Shown here piece by piece: positions 1 to 11,097 of a stretch of 64,000 nt of DNA. Location of the stretch: NCBI GenBank assembly GCA_028673005.1, contig CM054116.1:80240572-80304571 (forward strand), read 5' to 3'. The notes below the pieces were generated by a model, which saw nothing but the letters and a program-made list of their open reading frames with translations, ran no database searches and was not told the DNA's origin. The DNA comes from Tanypteryx hageni. Lineage: Eukaryota > Arthropoda > Insecta > Odonata > Petaluridae. A program made the translations under genes and the position numbers. Positions within the stretch are counted from its first letter, which is position 1. Every line of letters starts with the position of its first letter.

Positions 1-265
1 ACCTGAATTATCAGCATGTCCACTGGGACTGCTTTTAGCTTTATTGCTATCAGTCTATCATTCGTTGCTATTATCTTTGTCACACTTTTCATCATATCTT
101 TCCTAAGTACCAGAGCTACTCTCCTTTCCCCACTATTTCCTCCAGAGTAAACTACCGTGAACTCTTCTGAGTCAAACTGTCCTTCTCCTTCGCATCTAGT
201 TTCACTCAGTCCTATAATGTCAATTCTATTTCTTCTCATTTCTTCTTTCAAGTTCTCTAGTAAAG
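1..265 (-). mobile_element. RTE-like LINE endonuclease fragment
   Basis: The minus strand reads as a continuous piece of an APE-type endonuclease from a non-LTR retrotransposon. It begins with an E-M-R-R-N-R-I-D-I-I-G-L-S-E-T-R stretch, passes through EEFTVVYSGG and ALVLRKDMMKSV, and ends near MLIIQ at the window edge. The order matches the N-terminal endonuclease half of insect RTE-like elements often annotated as craniofacial-development-protein-2-like. The reverse transcriptase would lie to the left, outside the window. The frame is open here apart from family-typical substitutions, so this could be a fairly young copy. The RTE assignment comes from remembered family motifs. A related LINE 3' end lies at 12.26-12.96 kb on the same strand. 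Confidence 0.72.
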
Positions 266-660
266 TTAAGTAAATTACTTTTGACAAATGTTTTCCTCAA
301 GGCAGTCCCTGCCCGGAGATCTGATTGGGGGACTATTTTACCTCTGGATTTTTTTACCTTGAGAGAACTCATATTGTCCAACTATATAATCATTACTAGG
401 GATTGTAATGTGGTAGTTTCCCTCTTGCTATTCACATCGCAGTACTGTAGCCGTTCAAATTATTCCAATCATGCCTACAACTGTATTGGATATAGACCCA
501 GCCAACATCATTTGTTTTCAGCTCTATACCATAGTGACAGTACTGCTGCATACTTCCAGGCACAGATGATAGTTTTTTTTAAATAAAACTTCCATTTGCA
601 GGGTTTGAACCCTGGAACTTTGTAATGGGAGGCCGACAGTACCAGTGCATATATAGTATA
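266..660. repeat. unidentified repeat-like stretch with tRNA-like box B
   Basis: There is an open frame of about 100 codons on the plus strand (281-586), but it has no domain I recognise. The text around 300-360 has the look of an interspersed repeat. At 597-625 the minus strand contains a box-B-like GGTTCAAACC within a tRNA-like context, suggesting a truncated SINE head. I do not call a gene here. Confidence 0.25.
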
Positions 661-1370
661 TTTATAATATAACTAGGGAGCAAGCCCTCTGCTTGCCAAC
701 CCCCCTCCCTTTTGCTCACTGTTTCTTCATTCCTACCATGTACCTATTGGATTTAGATTAGGTTCAAATAAATATGTTTTGAATATGGGATGTATTGAAT
801 ATGGATATTTTATACAGAATGTACATTTGGTTTCTAATAACAAATTAACAAAAATGATAAATTTAAATGACATTTAATTTAACACTTCATTATAAACTAC
901 ATTTTTAATTGTGTGATTTTCTGCTCTATTATCATTTCCAGTTATTTGTATTTTCACACCCTGATGTGATGTGAGTTTAATGAATATATTTTTTAGGGAT
1001 ATATGTTAGGTTTTAAATAACAAATTAAGAAAATTTGTTGAATAACTCGAAAAAAAGAGCTGAAATTCCGATAGATTAAAAATGGCTGAGGTATAGAGCA
1101 TTAAAGAGAGAGCAAGAGACAACCAGAAATGGGATTTTAGTAATATAGATAAAAAAATACAAATGAATACTGCGGCTGATTTATTTGCATTTAATTCGTA
1201 TCTTCGGTCATTTCAAGCAAGTTGTAATCTTATTGTCGATCTTTAAGACTCTCCACTACTACTTAAAATGCTTTTTTCGTTGGAGCATTAGAGTTTCTCT
1301 GAGAACGATGGATGAGGCATGTCTATACTGGGGAGCAGTATGCTTTCAAAGTTAACCTAGAATAATTAGA
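661..1370. other. AT-rich intergenic stretch, nothing recognised
   Basis: AT-rich sequence with short A/T runs and no open frame, RNA or complete repeat that I can support. Confidence 0.4.
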
Positions 1371-1455
1371 AGTGTGTGTGTGCATGTGCATGCACGTGCG
1401 TGCATGCGGGCAGGCGTGTGGGCAGGCATGGGGGTGTGCATGTGTGTAGAGTGAG
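1370..1455. repeat. GT/CATG low-complexity tract
   Basis: Alternating purine-pyrimidine sequence rich in TG, CATG and GCAGGC units. Its apparent minus-strand ORF of His/Ala/Cys repeats is a by-product of the repeat. Alternating purine-pyrimidine tracts of this kind can adopt Z-DNA. Confidence 0.75.
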
Positions 1456-1689
1456 AGAGAACTAATGAAAAAGAGAAAATCAGAAAAATGGAGGAGGAAA
1501 GAGAAAATTACATAAAAAGAGAGACAATGGCAAAAGAAAATACCATGAGAGACTATAGAGCAAACAGAAACATGGCTACTTAAACAAAGACAAAACAGCA
1601 CAGAGAAGATCACAAGTAAAGAGATACATGTGATGAAAAGAAAACTGATTGACCTCCATGCATCTTCAGCCTGTTTGTCCTGTAAAATT

Positions 1690-1890
1690 AGCCAACATCA
1701 AATTCTAATTAGACCTACATTAACTAGTAAAATGAACAAAAGCCAAGGCCAAACCCTAGACATGGTTGGTATCTATCTTCTGGAACTGGTGTTTTCACAG
1801 GTCCAGCTTTAAGTGGAAATGTCAACATTGCAGTCGTTTGACAGTTTCAAAATACAAGTGAAGCAGACTGGCAAAACATAATTAATGATA
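1690..1890 (+). mobile_element. Helitron helicase C-terminal remnant
   Basis: The plus strand encodes NKSQGQTLDMVGIYLLE followed by a FS-hydrophobic segment. After a stop it continues as SFDSFKIQVKQTGKT. NKSQGQTL is the conserved late helicase motif of Pif1-like helicases in Helitron Rep/helicase proteins, and the SFDSLK-type text follows it in those proteins. The copy is broken by an in-frame TAA at about 1810 and carries only the last helicase motifs. No Rep domain, 5' TC end or 3' CTRR hairpin was identified, so the limits are approximate. Confidence 0.7.
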
Positions 1891-2339
1891 TAAGTAATTT
1901 AAAACCCATAGAATTCATCTTCCTCATCATCTCCAGCACCAAATAACTATGCGAAGAAGACGACCATGGTACATAACGTAACTTAAGATTTTGTAATAAA
2001 TAGAGTCATTAAATATCTCTAGCCATTCAATATTCTGTATATAAGTGTTACATGTAGTTAGATAAATTTAAAATAAATTGACATGTTCAAACTTCATTCA
2101 ACATTTGATCTTTAAGCTTGAAGCATTTTGCCTTGTAAGCAAATTTCCGCAACTTGGAATTTTCGGATTTTAAAAATTAATTGTTGGAGGTTTTTACATA
2201 AAGTCAGATTTGCGTAAGTTGAGTCTTGCATAACCCAGGAAGAGTCTGCATTTATTTATGGCACTGTAGTTAATACATAACATGAAAATATAATTCTAAA
2301 ATTTTGTTCTTATACCCATCAAAATCTAGGGTATACGAA

Positions 2340-2540
2340 CAAGTTGGGATTATTTGGCAAAAAGCATGGGTGCGCATTATACATGAGTATATACGTTATG
2401 TCAATATATTCTTTTTTATTAATTTTAATAAAAAGTAGTTTTTTTAAAGATATATACAGTATTTTTTTATTATAAGATGCACTTTTTCCAAAAAAATTTC
2501 TCCCAAAATCAGCCTGTGTCTTATAGACTAAAGGTAAGAT
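2340..2540. mobile_element. DNA transposon terminal fragments
   Basis: Two short stretches look like transposon ends: one around 2365-2400 of the type GTGCGCATTATAC followed by GTATATACG, and one around 2445-2525 resembling a TATTATAAGATGCAC end. Similar wording recurs at the ends of the 7.8-8.4 kb element. There is no target-site duplication or coding region. Confidence 0.35.
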
Positions 2541-2579
2541 TATTGCTGTATTCAGTGCTGTCACTCACAAATCCACTGA

Positions 2580-2896
2580 GGGGAATGCCGATGGTGTAGG
2601 GGTTAGGATGCTGGATGCTACTCGCCTGATGCTCGAAAGGGCAGCAGGCATGAATCCTGCAAAAGTAGGATTTTTCCCATTGTCGCCCAGTCTCATGTTT
2701 GTGTGATTTGAGGAGATCATGCAAAGTCAGTGTTCTGTCCTTCAGAACGTATGTTAAGCCATTGGCCCCCTTAGTGCTCATCGTTAAGAGTATACTAATG
2801 CTGGCACCAGGTTTCCCTCCTCCCTTGTGGGTGTGTTTCGGTGTGAAATGAGGTATAATAATCCAAGAGGTTGATTAGCCAAAAATACACACACAC
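2580..2896 (+). mobile_element. tRNA-derived SINE, copy 1
   Basis: The head has Pol III promoter-like sequences: a box A (TGGTGTAGGGG, about 2592) and a degenerate box B around GAATCC (about 2652). The body carries TGTCCTTCAGAA and GTTAAGCCATTGGCCCCC, then CTAATGCTGGCACC and TTTCCCTCCTCCCTTGTG. The 3' end is AGCCAAAAATAC plus an (AC)n tail. The copy is flanked by near-perfect 13-bp direct repeats, ACAAATCCACTGA at 2567-2579 and ACAAATTCACTGA at 2897-2909. These support insertion by target-primed reverse transcription. Two relatives occur at 13.1-13.4 kb and 30.9-31.2 kb. Confidence 0.8.
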
Positions 2897-2909
2897 ACAA
2901 ATTCACTGA

Positions 2910-3429
2910 TCCCCATAATGGAATAATTGATCACAAAATAATTACAGTACACATTATTAATAATTAATAGTGAAAAATGTTAATATATACATGGGATTTA
3001 ACGCAAGACATTCAAAATATGCTTTTTTTAAATTACTTAAAAATGAGATACAAACTTATGATAAAAACGTTTTGTAGATGAAAGAATGAAGAGTATAATT
3101 TTTAAAGGGGAAATTCAAATCCATGCCGAATTAGTAAATATTTGTTTTTAATCACAAATAATGCGTATTTTTCTGAAAAATTCTAATTGCCATAGCAATG
3201 AGCTCAAGTCTTTTAAAAGGGAAATGGCAGTCTATTTTGCATTAGCTAGATGCTTAATAAGGATGTCATAATGAATGATCTTGATCTAATCAACTCACAA
3301 CAAATGCTTTGATGCAGACCATAGACTAAACATTCCCCTTATCATTGTGTTTGTTTTTTTCGGTGCTCCTCATTTTTCACACTCTCGACTTTTGACTATT
3401 CTTTTTCGTTCATTCTTTGTTTACACCAA
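2910..3429. other. AT-rich intergenic stretch
   Basis: No ORF, RNA or repeat boundary recognised. Confidence 0.4.
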
Positions 3430-4925
3430 CACTGTCCAACTGGCAGCCTGAGGGCCACATCCGTCCCGTGAATGATTTTTTGTGGCCCGCAAATAAAATC
3501 CACATTATATAAAATTTGTAAATAAGCATAAATCTACATTTTTAAAAAATATTATATTTATCTGGGAAATACGCAAGTAAATAAAAAATTGTAAGTGGTC
3601 AGAAAATATATATTTAGACAATATGCCTACTGTGCTATGTTCAGCATATGTTGGGTCTTAGTAGGTCAGTTGCATTGCAGATGGTGCTAGCTACCTAGTA
3701 GAGTCGACTATAAGTAGACAGTAGAGAGTTATCACGCGCAACGCTAGTTTAGTGTTGGTTGGTGCATTTAAAATAAAACCCCTTATATTTATAAATATGA
3801 GAAACCATGGTTAAAAATTTCAAACAATTTCGCTGTCATATCAGACAGTAGGTTGTCGTGTTGAGGTGACAGAGAAACATGTGAGTGACAAACTAGAAGA
3901 TATGGTTAAAAAGTGCTCATTTTTCTGTTGCTTTGGACGAAAGTACCAATATATGTGATACCAGTCAATTGCTTATTTTTATTAGAATAATTGATGAAAA
4001 TTTTAATTATTCTGAAGAGCTTTTAAAATTAGCATCATTACATTGAACTACTAAAGGAGAAGATATTTTTAATGAACTAAAATCTGCAATAATCAAATAT
4101 GGTGGTTTTGATTGATTGTAGATATTGAGTATGGTGATTTACTTTTACATACCAGAATCTGCTGGCTAAGTGCCGGAAAATGCTTAGTAAGATTTTTTAA
4201 ACTTCGAAAAGAAATTAATCTATTTTTATCAAAAGAAGTGAAATGTGATCATATTTTGAAAACAAATCTTATTGATGTTAATTTTCTAAGTTCATTTGCT
4301 TTCTTGACCAACATTAAGGAATATTTAAATATCTTGAGCAAATCATTACAGAGAAAGGATCAAAATATTAATAATCTCTACAGTCATATTGCTGGATCTT
4401 GAAACAAACTGCAGTAGCTGAAATTAAATTTGCATAATATTGATTTGACTCATTTCGAGTCCAGGGAACTTTTTGACAAAATGAAGGAACTTCATTTTCA
4501 AAGATTTATTGCACAAATAAACTGTCTCATCGAAGATTTTATTATGAGATTTGAACAATTTGATGCACTTAAACCCAGCATAAGATTATCCAATAATCCA
4601 TTAAATATTAATATTGATGTATGTAAATGCAAAATACCAAATGGAATTATGTAACCTGCAGGCAGACAAATTTCATGGCTCAAAATCAGAGAGTGGAATA
4701 GAATTTTTTAAACTTCTTCCAAATGAAAAATACACAAATTTAAGGAACTTTGGACTCCAGATTACTTCAATGTTTGATAGCACATATATATGCGAGAGGA
4801 CATTTTCAGATATGAAGTATTTAAAATCAAAATATAGAAAATGTATGAAAGACACTACACTTGGACAAGTACTTTGTCTCTTGACTTCCGAAAGCCAGAT
4901 TGATGGGAGTCAAGTAGATGAATAA
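3430..4925 (+). mobile_element. decayed hAT transposon with transposase pseudogene
   Basis: The left end resembles hAT termini of the CACTGTCCAACTGGCAGCC type, followed by GGGCCACATCCGTCCCG. Broken plus-strand frames then give transposase pieces in order. These are a VTEKHVSDKLEDMV region near 3870, DLLLHTRICWLS near 4135, KEINLFL near 4210, and the C-terminal dimerisation region at 4670-4920 (EFFKLLPNEKYTNLR, then STYICERTFSDMKYLKSKYR). This arrangement matches hAT transposases of the ZBED/GTF2IRD2-like group. The N-terminal BED region is missing and several stops and frameshifts interrupt the frame. No right terminal repeat is found, because the sequence changes directly into a LINE at about 4926. 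Confidence 0.8.
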
Positions 4926-6310
4926 CGTTGAGAAAATCTGCTACCTGTTCATGTGCAAGTGGCTCCAGGGCTTTTGATAAAGTGGGAAGAAAGCTAATCG
5001 GTCAATAGTCATTGTTTGCGGTGAGAGATTTCTTAGGGATTGGGCGGACTAACATGTTTCCATTGCGATGGGAATTTTCCCTGTAATAAAGAGTGGTTGA
5101 AAATGTTAGTAAGTATGGGGAGTAATAGATGTACTTTGCATTTTCGTTCTATGTCGATTGTTGTTGGATTTGTCGAGAAGCTATCGTTAAGAGAATCTAG
5201 TGATATGTTTGATGGTACCAAAGAATCCTTGGACTTGCCAATTCCAAGGTGTCGCAGATTGTTCCATAAGGCAGATGTTGTTACATTGGAGCCAGATATA
5301 GAATAAGCGAATTTTATTTTGGCATTTCTAATCTGTTGCTTGGTTTTGTTTCTAATATTTTTGTAGGTATTGAACGTATTTGGGCATTTATTTGATTTGA
5401 AGAGACAAAAAATTGAATCGCGTCGAGCCATCAATAGTTTTAAATCGGCTGTTATCCACGAGGCGCGAGGTGTAGAGATGTGTGGTTTTGATGGGTGCAT
5501 ATTTATCAAGTAAATGTAAAAGAAAAGTGTTAAGCGCTTCAATTTTTGCATCAATGTCGTCTGCATATTCAGTAATGTGCCACGGAAGACACGCAGCTTC
5601 GGCAATTAAACTATCATAGTCAAAGTTTTTAAAATTTTGTTGAAAGATGAATTTTGGAGAGTTTAGGGAGTAGGCTAGAAAAATTAAGTCATGGGAAGAA
5701 ATGCCCGGGACAGGTAGTTGACCATGTGTGCAAACTTCATCTGGGTTAGCAGTAACTAATATATCAATCCAAGTGGAAGAATTTTTAGTGTTATTTGTGG
5801 GTTTTAAAGGTAGTATGCTGAGGTTGTGCGATGTAAAAGAGTTTTTAAAAATGACGGCATCGGAGGAGCTTGAGGCAAAATTTGCATTAAAGTCACCAGA
5901 TGTGATTAAGTGCTCATAATCGTGTCTTAAGTTGGCAATGATCTCGTCAATGTCAGATAGATAACCAATTTTTGGAGGACGATAAACGATTCCTAACAAT
6001 ATTTTTTTTTAATTGACAACTACTTCAAGGAAGAGATATTCAGGTCTGTGGGTGTATTGTGGGTTGCTGATGGCAATTACTTTACAAGCAAGGTCTTTAC
6101 GGACATAGATTCCTACTCCCCCTCCTCCTTTCCCTATCCTATCATAGTGAAACAAGTTATAGCCAGGTATTTCAACAGAAGAGCTCGAGATAGCGGGTTT
6201 CAGCCACATCTCGGAAATGGTAATAGAATGTAGATCATTGGGCGGGAGTAAAGAGAGCAGTTTGTCGAAGTGGGGGACTAGGCTTTGGGCATTAAGATAG
6301 ATAAGTTGGA
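4926..6310 (-). mobile_element. Jockey/CR1-like LINE, 3'-truncated, with broken ORF2
   Basis: Read on the minus strand from about 6310, the element shows an APE endonuclease start (NAQSLVPHFDKL), then GGGGVGIYVRKDL. It continues with IVYRPPKIGYLSD and a SGDFNAN catalytic-type motif (about 5890), SSTWIDILVT, and SSHDLIFL. After the endonuclease comes the linker SWITADLKLLMARRD, then early reverse transcriptase text (LLPILTNIFNHSLLQG, then SQWKH). Frameshifts occur near 5390-5600, 6000 and 5033. The copy stops at the start of the RT, next to the hAT remnant. LINEs are usually truncated at their 5' end, so a missing 3' half implies a later deletion or rearrangement. The 5' part may extend to about 6950, but I recognise no ORF1. 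Confidence 0.8.
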
Positions 6311-6959
6311 AGGATCAAGGAAAAGGTTTAAGTTCTTCTGTAAGAAGACAATGTGTTGGAACTGGGATGGGTAGGGGAAAGCCATTATGGGGTGGGGGTG
6401 GACGGTTGGTGGTAAGATGAGGAGGGTGATAATGAGTTTATCTGTGGATGGTTGGTCTGACCAGTGGAAAAAATTCAGGGGAGTTAGGGTTTAGGTAGGG
6501 CACCCTGCAGTGTGATGGGACGAAAGCAGGTGCATTTGGGTTGAGAGTAGAATTAGGCTGAAGAGAAGCTTTGGTGGAAGGCTCAATGACGGACATTTTG
6601 TGGGTAGTTGAGTAAACGGCTAAATGTAGAGGATGATTCAGGTAAAGAAGTGGTTGAGAAGGGTTACAATAAATTGATTAATGCACATGGGAAAAAGCAC
6701 ACATAGCGGAGAAGTAATGCTACAGTATATGCCAATGACTAAGTAACAATAATAAGAATACCAATTAATTATTAAGAAATAATAAATGAGACACCACACT
6801 AAAGTAGCACTGATAGCACAAAATAGAGGCAGAGATGAAATAATGCATTAGAGGAGAACACTTGGTAGGAATTAAACATGACTAAACTTAATCGGATAAA
6901 GAGCACTGAAATGGAAGTGGACGCTATGATTGATTAAGGGGGATGCGAGGGGATTGCAC
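6311..6959. other. possible LINE 5' region, not resolved
   Basis: Directly upstream (minus sense) of the LINE ORF2. No ORF1 zinc-knuckle or other motif was recognised. It may be the element's 5' region or host DNA. Confidence 0.3.
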
Positions 6960-6984
6960 TTAACACTGGTTGGAGGAAATGAGA

Positions 6985-7335
6985 AACACTGGGTGAGGGA
7001 AAGAGGGAGGAAGAGAGAGAGGGAGGGAAAGAGGGAGGAAGAGAGAGAGGAAGGGATAGATAGATAGATATATAATCATCTTTATTCGGGCGAAATTTAG
7101 ACCAGAAGGTCCATTCTTACATTTAACCCTTAAAGGAAAAGAGGGAGGAAGAGAGAGAGGGAGGAAGAGAGAGAGGGAGGGAAAGAGGGAGGAAGAGAGA
7201 GAGGGAGGGAAAGAGGGAGGAAGAGAGAGGGAGGGAGAGAGGGAGGGAGAGAGGGAAGGAGAGAGGGAAGGAGAGAGGGAGGGAGAGAGGGAGGGAGAGA
7301 GGGAGGGAGTGAGTGGGAGGAAGGGAGAGAGAAGC
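6985..7335. repeat. GA-rich minisatellite (GAGAGGGAGG units)
   Basis: Degenerate units of GAGAGGGAGGGA / AAGAGGGAGGAA are repeated over about 340 bases. They are interrupted by a unique segment at about 7050-7137. The minus-strand Ser/Pro/Leu-rich ORF across it is a product of low complexity. Confidence 0.85.
7050..7137 (-). mobile_element. LINE 3' tail inserted in the GA-rich repeat
   Basis: On the minus strand this segment reads as a LINE-like 3' UTR end: GGACCTTCTGGTCTAAATTT, then CGCCCGAATAAAGATG, then ATATATCTATCTATC. It therefore has a poly(A) signal followed by a simple-repeat tail. The GA-rich text AAAGAGGGAGGAAGAGAG occurs on both sides, compatible with a target-site duplication although the surrounding repeat makes that uncertain. 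The piece is extremely 5'-truncated. Confidence 0.5.
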
Positions 7336-7557
7336 CTGAAAATAGGGATATATATATAATTTTCTACCTTAAATATATGCCAAAAGGAGGAGGTTTGGGG
7401 TTGCACATGGGCAGCGGATGAATTCGCCTCGCAGAGCGTGGCACGGGGTTAATGTGCATAGTGGGTAGGGGTGGGGCCCTTAGTATATATATATATACTA
7501 GTGTAATTGCCCATCAAATATGATGGGTATATGCAGATTATGTATTAAAATTAAGGT

Positions 7558-7772
7558 ACTTCCCATTCTTCCTTCCTTTGCCTCCCTCTCATTCTTTTCC
7601 TTCCCTCTCCCCATATTCTCTCTCTCCCTCCTATTCTTCCTCTCTTCCTAATTTTCCCTCTCTTTCTCTCATTCTCCATCCCTCTCTCCCTCCTATTCTT
7701 CACCCTCTTCTTCCCATCCTTCCTCTTCCTCCCTCCCATTCTCCTTCCTTTCTCCCTCACAATCCCCTCATT
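7558..7772. repeat. pyrimidine-rich (CTCCCTC/TCTTCC) tract
   Basis: Almost pure C/T on the plus strand for over 200 bases. Overlapping ORFs in opposite strands here are compositional artefacts. Confidence 0.85.
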
Positions 7773-7817
7773 CTCCCCTAAAAAAATTAGCTACCTCTCT
7801 GAACATGATATACTTAC

Positions 7818-8422
7818 CATATATACCTGAATATAGGATGAGGTTTTGTTCCAATTTATATGACTGAAAAATCGCTAGTCATTTTATAACCGAGTGGTGT
7901 GTAATAGTGTGACTGACAAAGGAGCCTTCGGCTGTATTGATTATAAACCATTATTGCATAGTATATAATTTTTCAGGTCGCTTTAATTGGTTTTGTTTTT
8001 TAAATATGGCCAAGATGAAGAAAAGTTGTACAAAATACATGTTGTTTTGTTCCTATGTGCAAAAACATGAGTTTCTCAACTGCCAATATATTGGTTTGTT
8101 AATAAATCCAAATAAATCCCTCTAAATCTCAACAAAGACAATAAATCTCGAAAGCACAAGACACACTGGTCACATGGATGTGTGTAGAGAATGACTAATT
8201 TATCCCTATAAACTTTTAAAAACAAAAATAAATAATATAAACTAATATTTTTGTTCTTCATTCACATCACATTCCGTATGGTGTATTCTACCATAGTAAT
8301 ACATTTTGAGAGATATAAAAATTTTATGAAACTACCTCATTGTCGTTATGTGCATAATACATTTTTTCCTTTCATTAGGAGTTAAAAATGGGGGATCGTC
8401 TTATATTTAGGTATATACGATA
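7818..8422. mobile_element. MITE-like element with about 25-bp terminal inverted repeats
   Basis: The left end reads CCATATATACCTGAATATAG. The right end, read in reverse complement, starts CGTATATACCTAAATATAAG. The two ends are inverted copies over about 25 bases. The interior (about 600 bp) has no coding capacity that I recognise. Related end fragments lie at 2.34-2.54 kb. The superfamily was not determined. Confidence 0.6.
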
Positions 8423-10023
8423 GATAGAAATCTTACATACAAAAAGAATATTTATTTGTTAAGCATTATGCAAGACAAATTGTGCTGGCCAAAATTATTT
8501 TAACTCTCTGGAACATACTATAATGTGAATAACCTATATATTTTTTAAATTTTCAGTCCACATAAAATATTGTTTCATTAAATTCAAATTTATTAGTTTA
8601 ATTTAGAGGAAGTGCAATATATTCTCCCCTCAAATGGACATTTTTTTCTTAAATTATCATGTCAACCCTAAATAAACAAATTCTTATTAGCTCACTATAT
8701 AAATTTGTCCCAAATTTCCATTTTCTATCTACATCCTTTATCGAGTAATTTGCATGTTAATAGCTTGACACTCCAGCCAGCAGACAGACAACATAACCTT
8801 ATATTATTATTTTTGTGATTCTTTTAAACCTCTTTCTCTCCCTATTTCCCAAACCATCCTCAAGTCCTCCATTCTTCTACCTAATTTCCATAACCTGTCT
8901 CCTAATCTTTCACTCTATACATTTTTTACATGCTTGGCAGCAAGTTCCTTAGATTTTCATGCCATTTCTATTTCACTGATATTGAATTTAGCTCATTACG
9001 ATTTTTAATCTTTCGAACAGTATTTCAGCTCTTTAGGTTTTCCTTCTCGTAAATAATGCAAAGAATTATGAAAATCATTTCCCTCTCCTTCCATCTTTCT
9101 CTCCTTTTCGTATGAAAAGCCTTCAAAGCATGCTTAAACCCATTAGGATTGGAATAACAATAGGATTTTGAGGTTTAACAATGTAATTGGTAGGCAAGGC
9201 AACATACCATTAAAATAGCAATATTTATCCAAAATATGTGAATTAAATGTTTAACATGAAGGATTTCAAGCAGTAGGCAGGAAAAACTTAATAGAATAAG
9301 AAACCTTTTAGTTTTTTCTTTAAAATGGTTTAGATCTGAAGACTGTAGGTTAGTTCTTTTTAATTTTAATCTCAAAAAGAAGAAAAGCCTGCATGTATAA
9401 AAGTTGATTTTTATGTATTATCTTATGGAGAATGCAAATCATTCCCTGGAGTCAAACCCTGGGCGTTTTTCATAAATTTCCCTTCATCAAAGCATTTTTA
9501 TATCTGAATATATCATTTTTGCCAAATATCAAGTTTATATCTGCATATTTGATCGAGTTATTCGTGTCTTAAGAGCGTAACATGAACCAACGGACCAATC
9601 AACCAACAGACCAACATAGCCTTTTTATTATAAGGGAGATACAGACACATACCCATATATACTACTTTCGAAATTAACATAAAAGCTGATAATAAAAGAA
9701 ATGTGTGTTCTATATTATGGTCATTTAAGTGATAAAATTCCCAAATTGTTAGCAATACACCTTTTAAAGTAGTTACAAAAATTAAATAATATAAGTAAAA
9801 AATATCAATTTACTCCAATATGCTGTGCTTGAATTGACTGGGAACTTATGGGAATCCTGTTCCATTTTTTTTACAAAAGCCCAGTGTTCTAGTTTTTAAA
9901 ACAATTGGATCAAAATGTTTCCATTTTCAAAATTTTTCAATTTGAGCACTGATTATATTTAAACTGTAAAACCTATTACATCATCAGAAATAGAAGTGCT
10001 GCGAGTAATTTGCATAAAGATAA
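8423..10023. other. AT-rich stretch, nothing recognised
   Basis: Short chance ORFs only, with no coding exon, RNA gene or complete repeat. A phrase near 9590-9650 with repeated CAACGGACCAATCAACCAAC looks repeat-derived but was not assigned. Confidence 0.4.
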
Positions 10024-11097
10024 ACCCACTCCCCGCTTAACGCTGTCCTGATTAACGCTGTTTCGCATTAACGCTGAGAATAATTTAATACCTTTTTCCG
10101 AATTGCGCTCGCACGTTCCACATTAACGCTCTTCAAAATTTCTGGTGTAATTTACGAAGTCCACTGCACAGCACCTCTGTACATTTACAATGCACAAGAC
10201 GTCAGTATTTGCAGATGCTTGATGGTTCTGTGTACATTTGTCGATGTTTTTGTAGGTCAAAATATAGAGAGAACTTTGTTTAAATTATATTTTCCCTTTA
10301 AATAAAAAGACCATGAGTGATAACTGGCGGTCAGTTGAGAAAATGAGGTAAAACTTAACTCTCGAGGTTAAATTAGAGGTTTTACAGTGACTAAAAGCTG
10401 GAGAGCGCCAACATTTGTTTATTTTTTTTATTGCTCTCTTTTTGATTGTTCAGTTTTTTTTAATGTAATACCAAGATACCTATTTGAATTCTTCCTTTAT
10501 TTGGTCTCATTCCATGTTACTTTATTTATCAAGCACATGCGATAATTCTTTTATGAATCGATATTTCTTTATCGAAACGTAGTAAGTTTCGATCATTTTT
10601 ATATATGATTTTATTTTTGTCTTTTTGGTTGCCTTCTCTTAATTGAACAGTATCTTCTGCCATGATGCTTATGTTGTTATGTTCCAATTTTCTTTGTGTT
10701 AATAAATTTGTGGTTGTATAGTGACTATTGCCTCACCCTGTATATATCTAATTCCTATTCCTTAATGATCTTGCATGATTTATTCAGCGTGAGATGTACA
10801 TATGTTCCGTAAAATGCATTCTGTTCTTCATTTATTTTCAAGTTTTACTGTTCAATTTGAAATATAATTGCAATGCAAATGACCACCTATTCTATGCTAT
10901 GTAATATGGTTAACAAAGAATACTTTGGTGTATTATTTATATCACACTACCTATTTTCATTTCCATTAATAGAATCTCGGGAATGAATTAAATCTTATAA
11001 TGCCATTTCTTATGGAAGTACAGGTTCTGAATAGTGCTGTTTCAGTTAGCGCTTGATTTTCCTGGCACCAATTAAGAGTGTGAATCAGGGAGTAGGT
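10024..11097 (+). mobile_element. Tigger/pogo-like deletion derivative
   Basis: The termini are inverted copies: ACCCACTCCCCGCTTAACGC at the left and, in reverse complement, ACCTACTCCCTGATTCACAC at the right. Both sit next to TA. From the ATG at 10313 the plus strand gives MSDNWRSVEKMR, a stop, then KLTLEVKLEVLQ, a stop, and LKAGER. This is the CENP-B-type helix-turn-helix start of Tigger transposases. The catalytic DDD region is absent from the remaining 650 bases, so the element is non-autonomous. Confidence 0.7.

Noticed and set aside
1323..1613. 96-codon minus-strand ORF with His/Cys/Ala repeats
   Set aside because: Produced by the GT/CATG low-complexity tract.
6960..7406. 148-codon minus-strand ORF rich in Ser/Pro/Leu
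   Set aside because: It is a translation of the GA-rich minisatellite and an inserted LINE tail; no protein motif.
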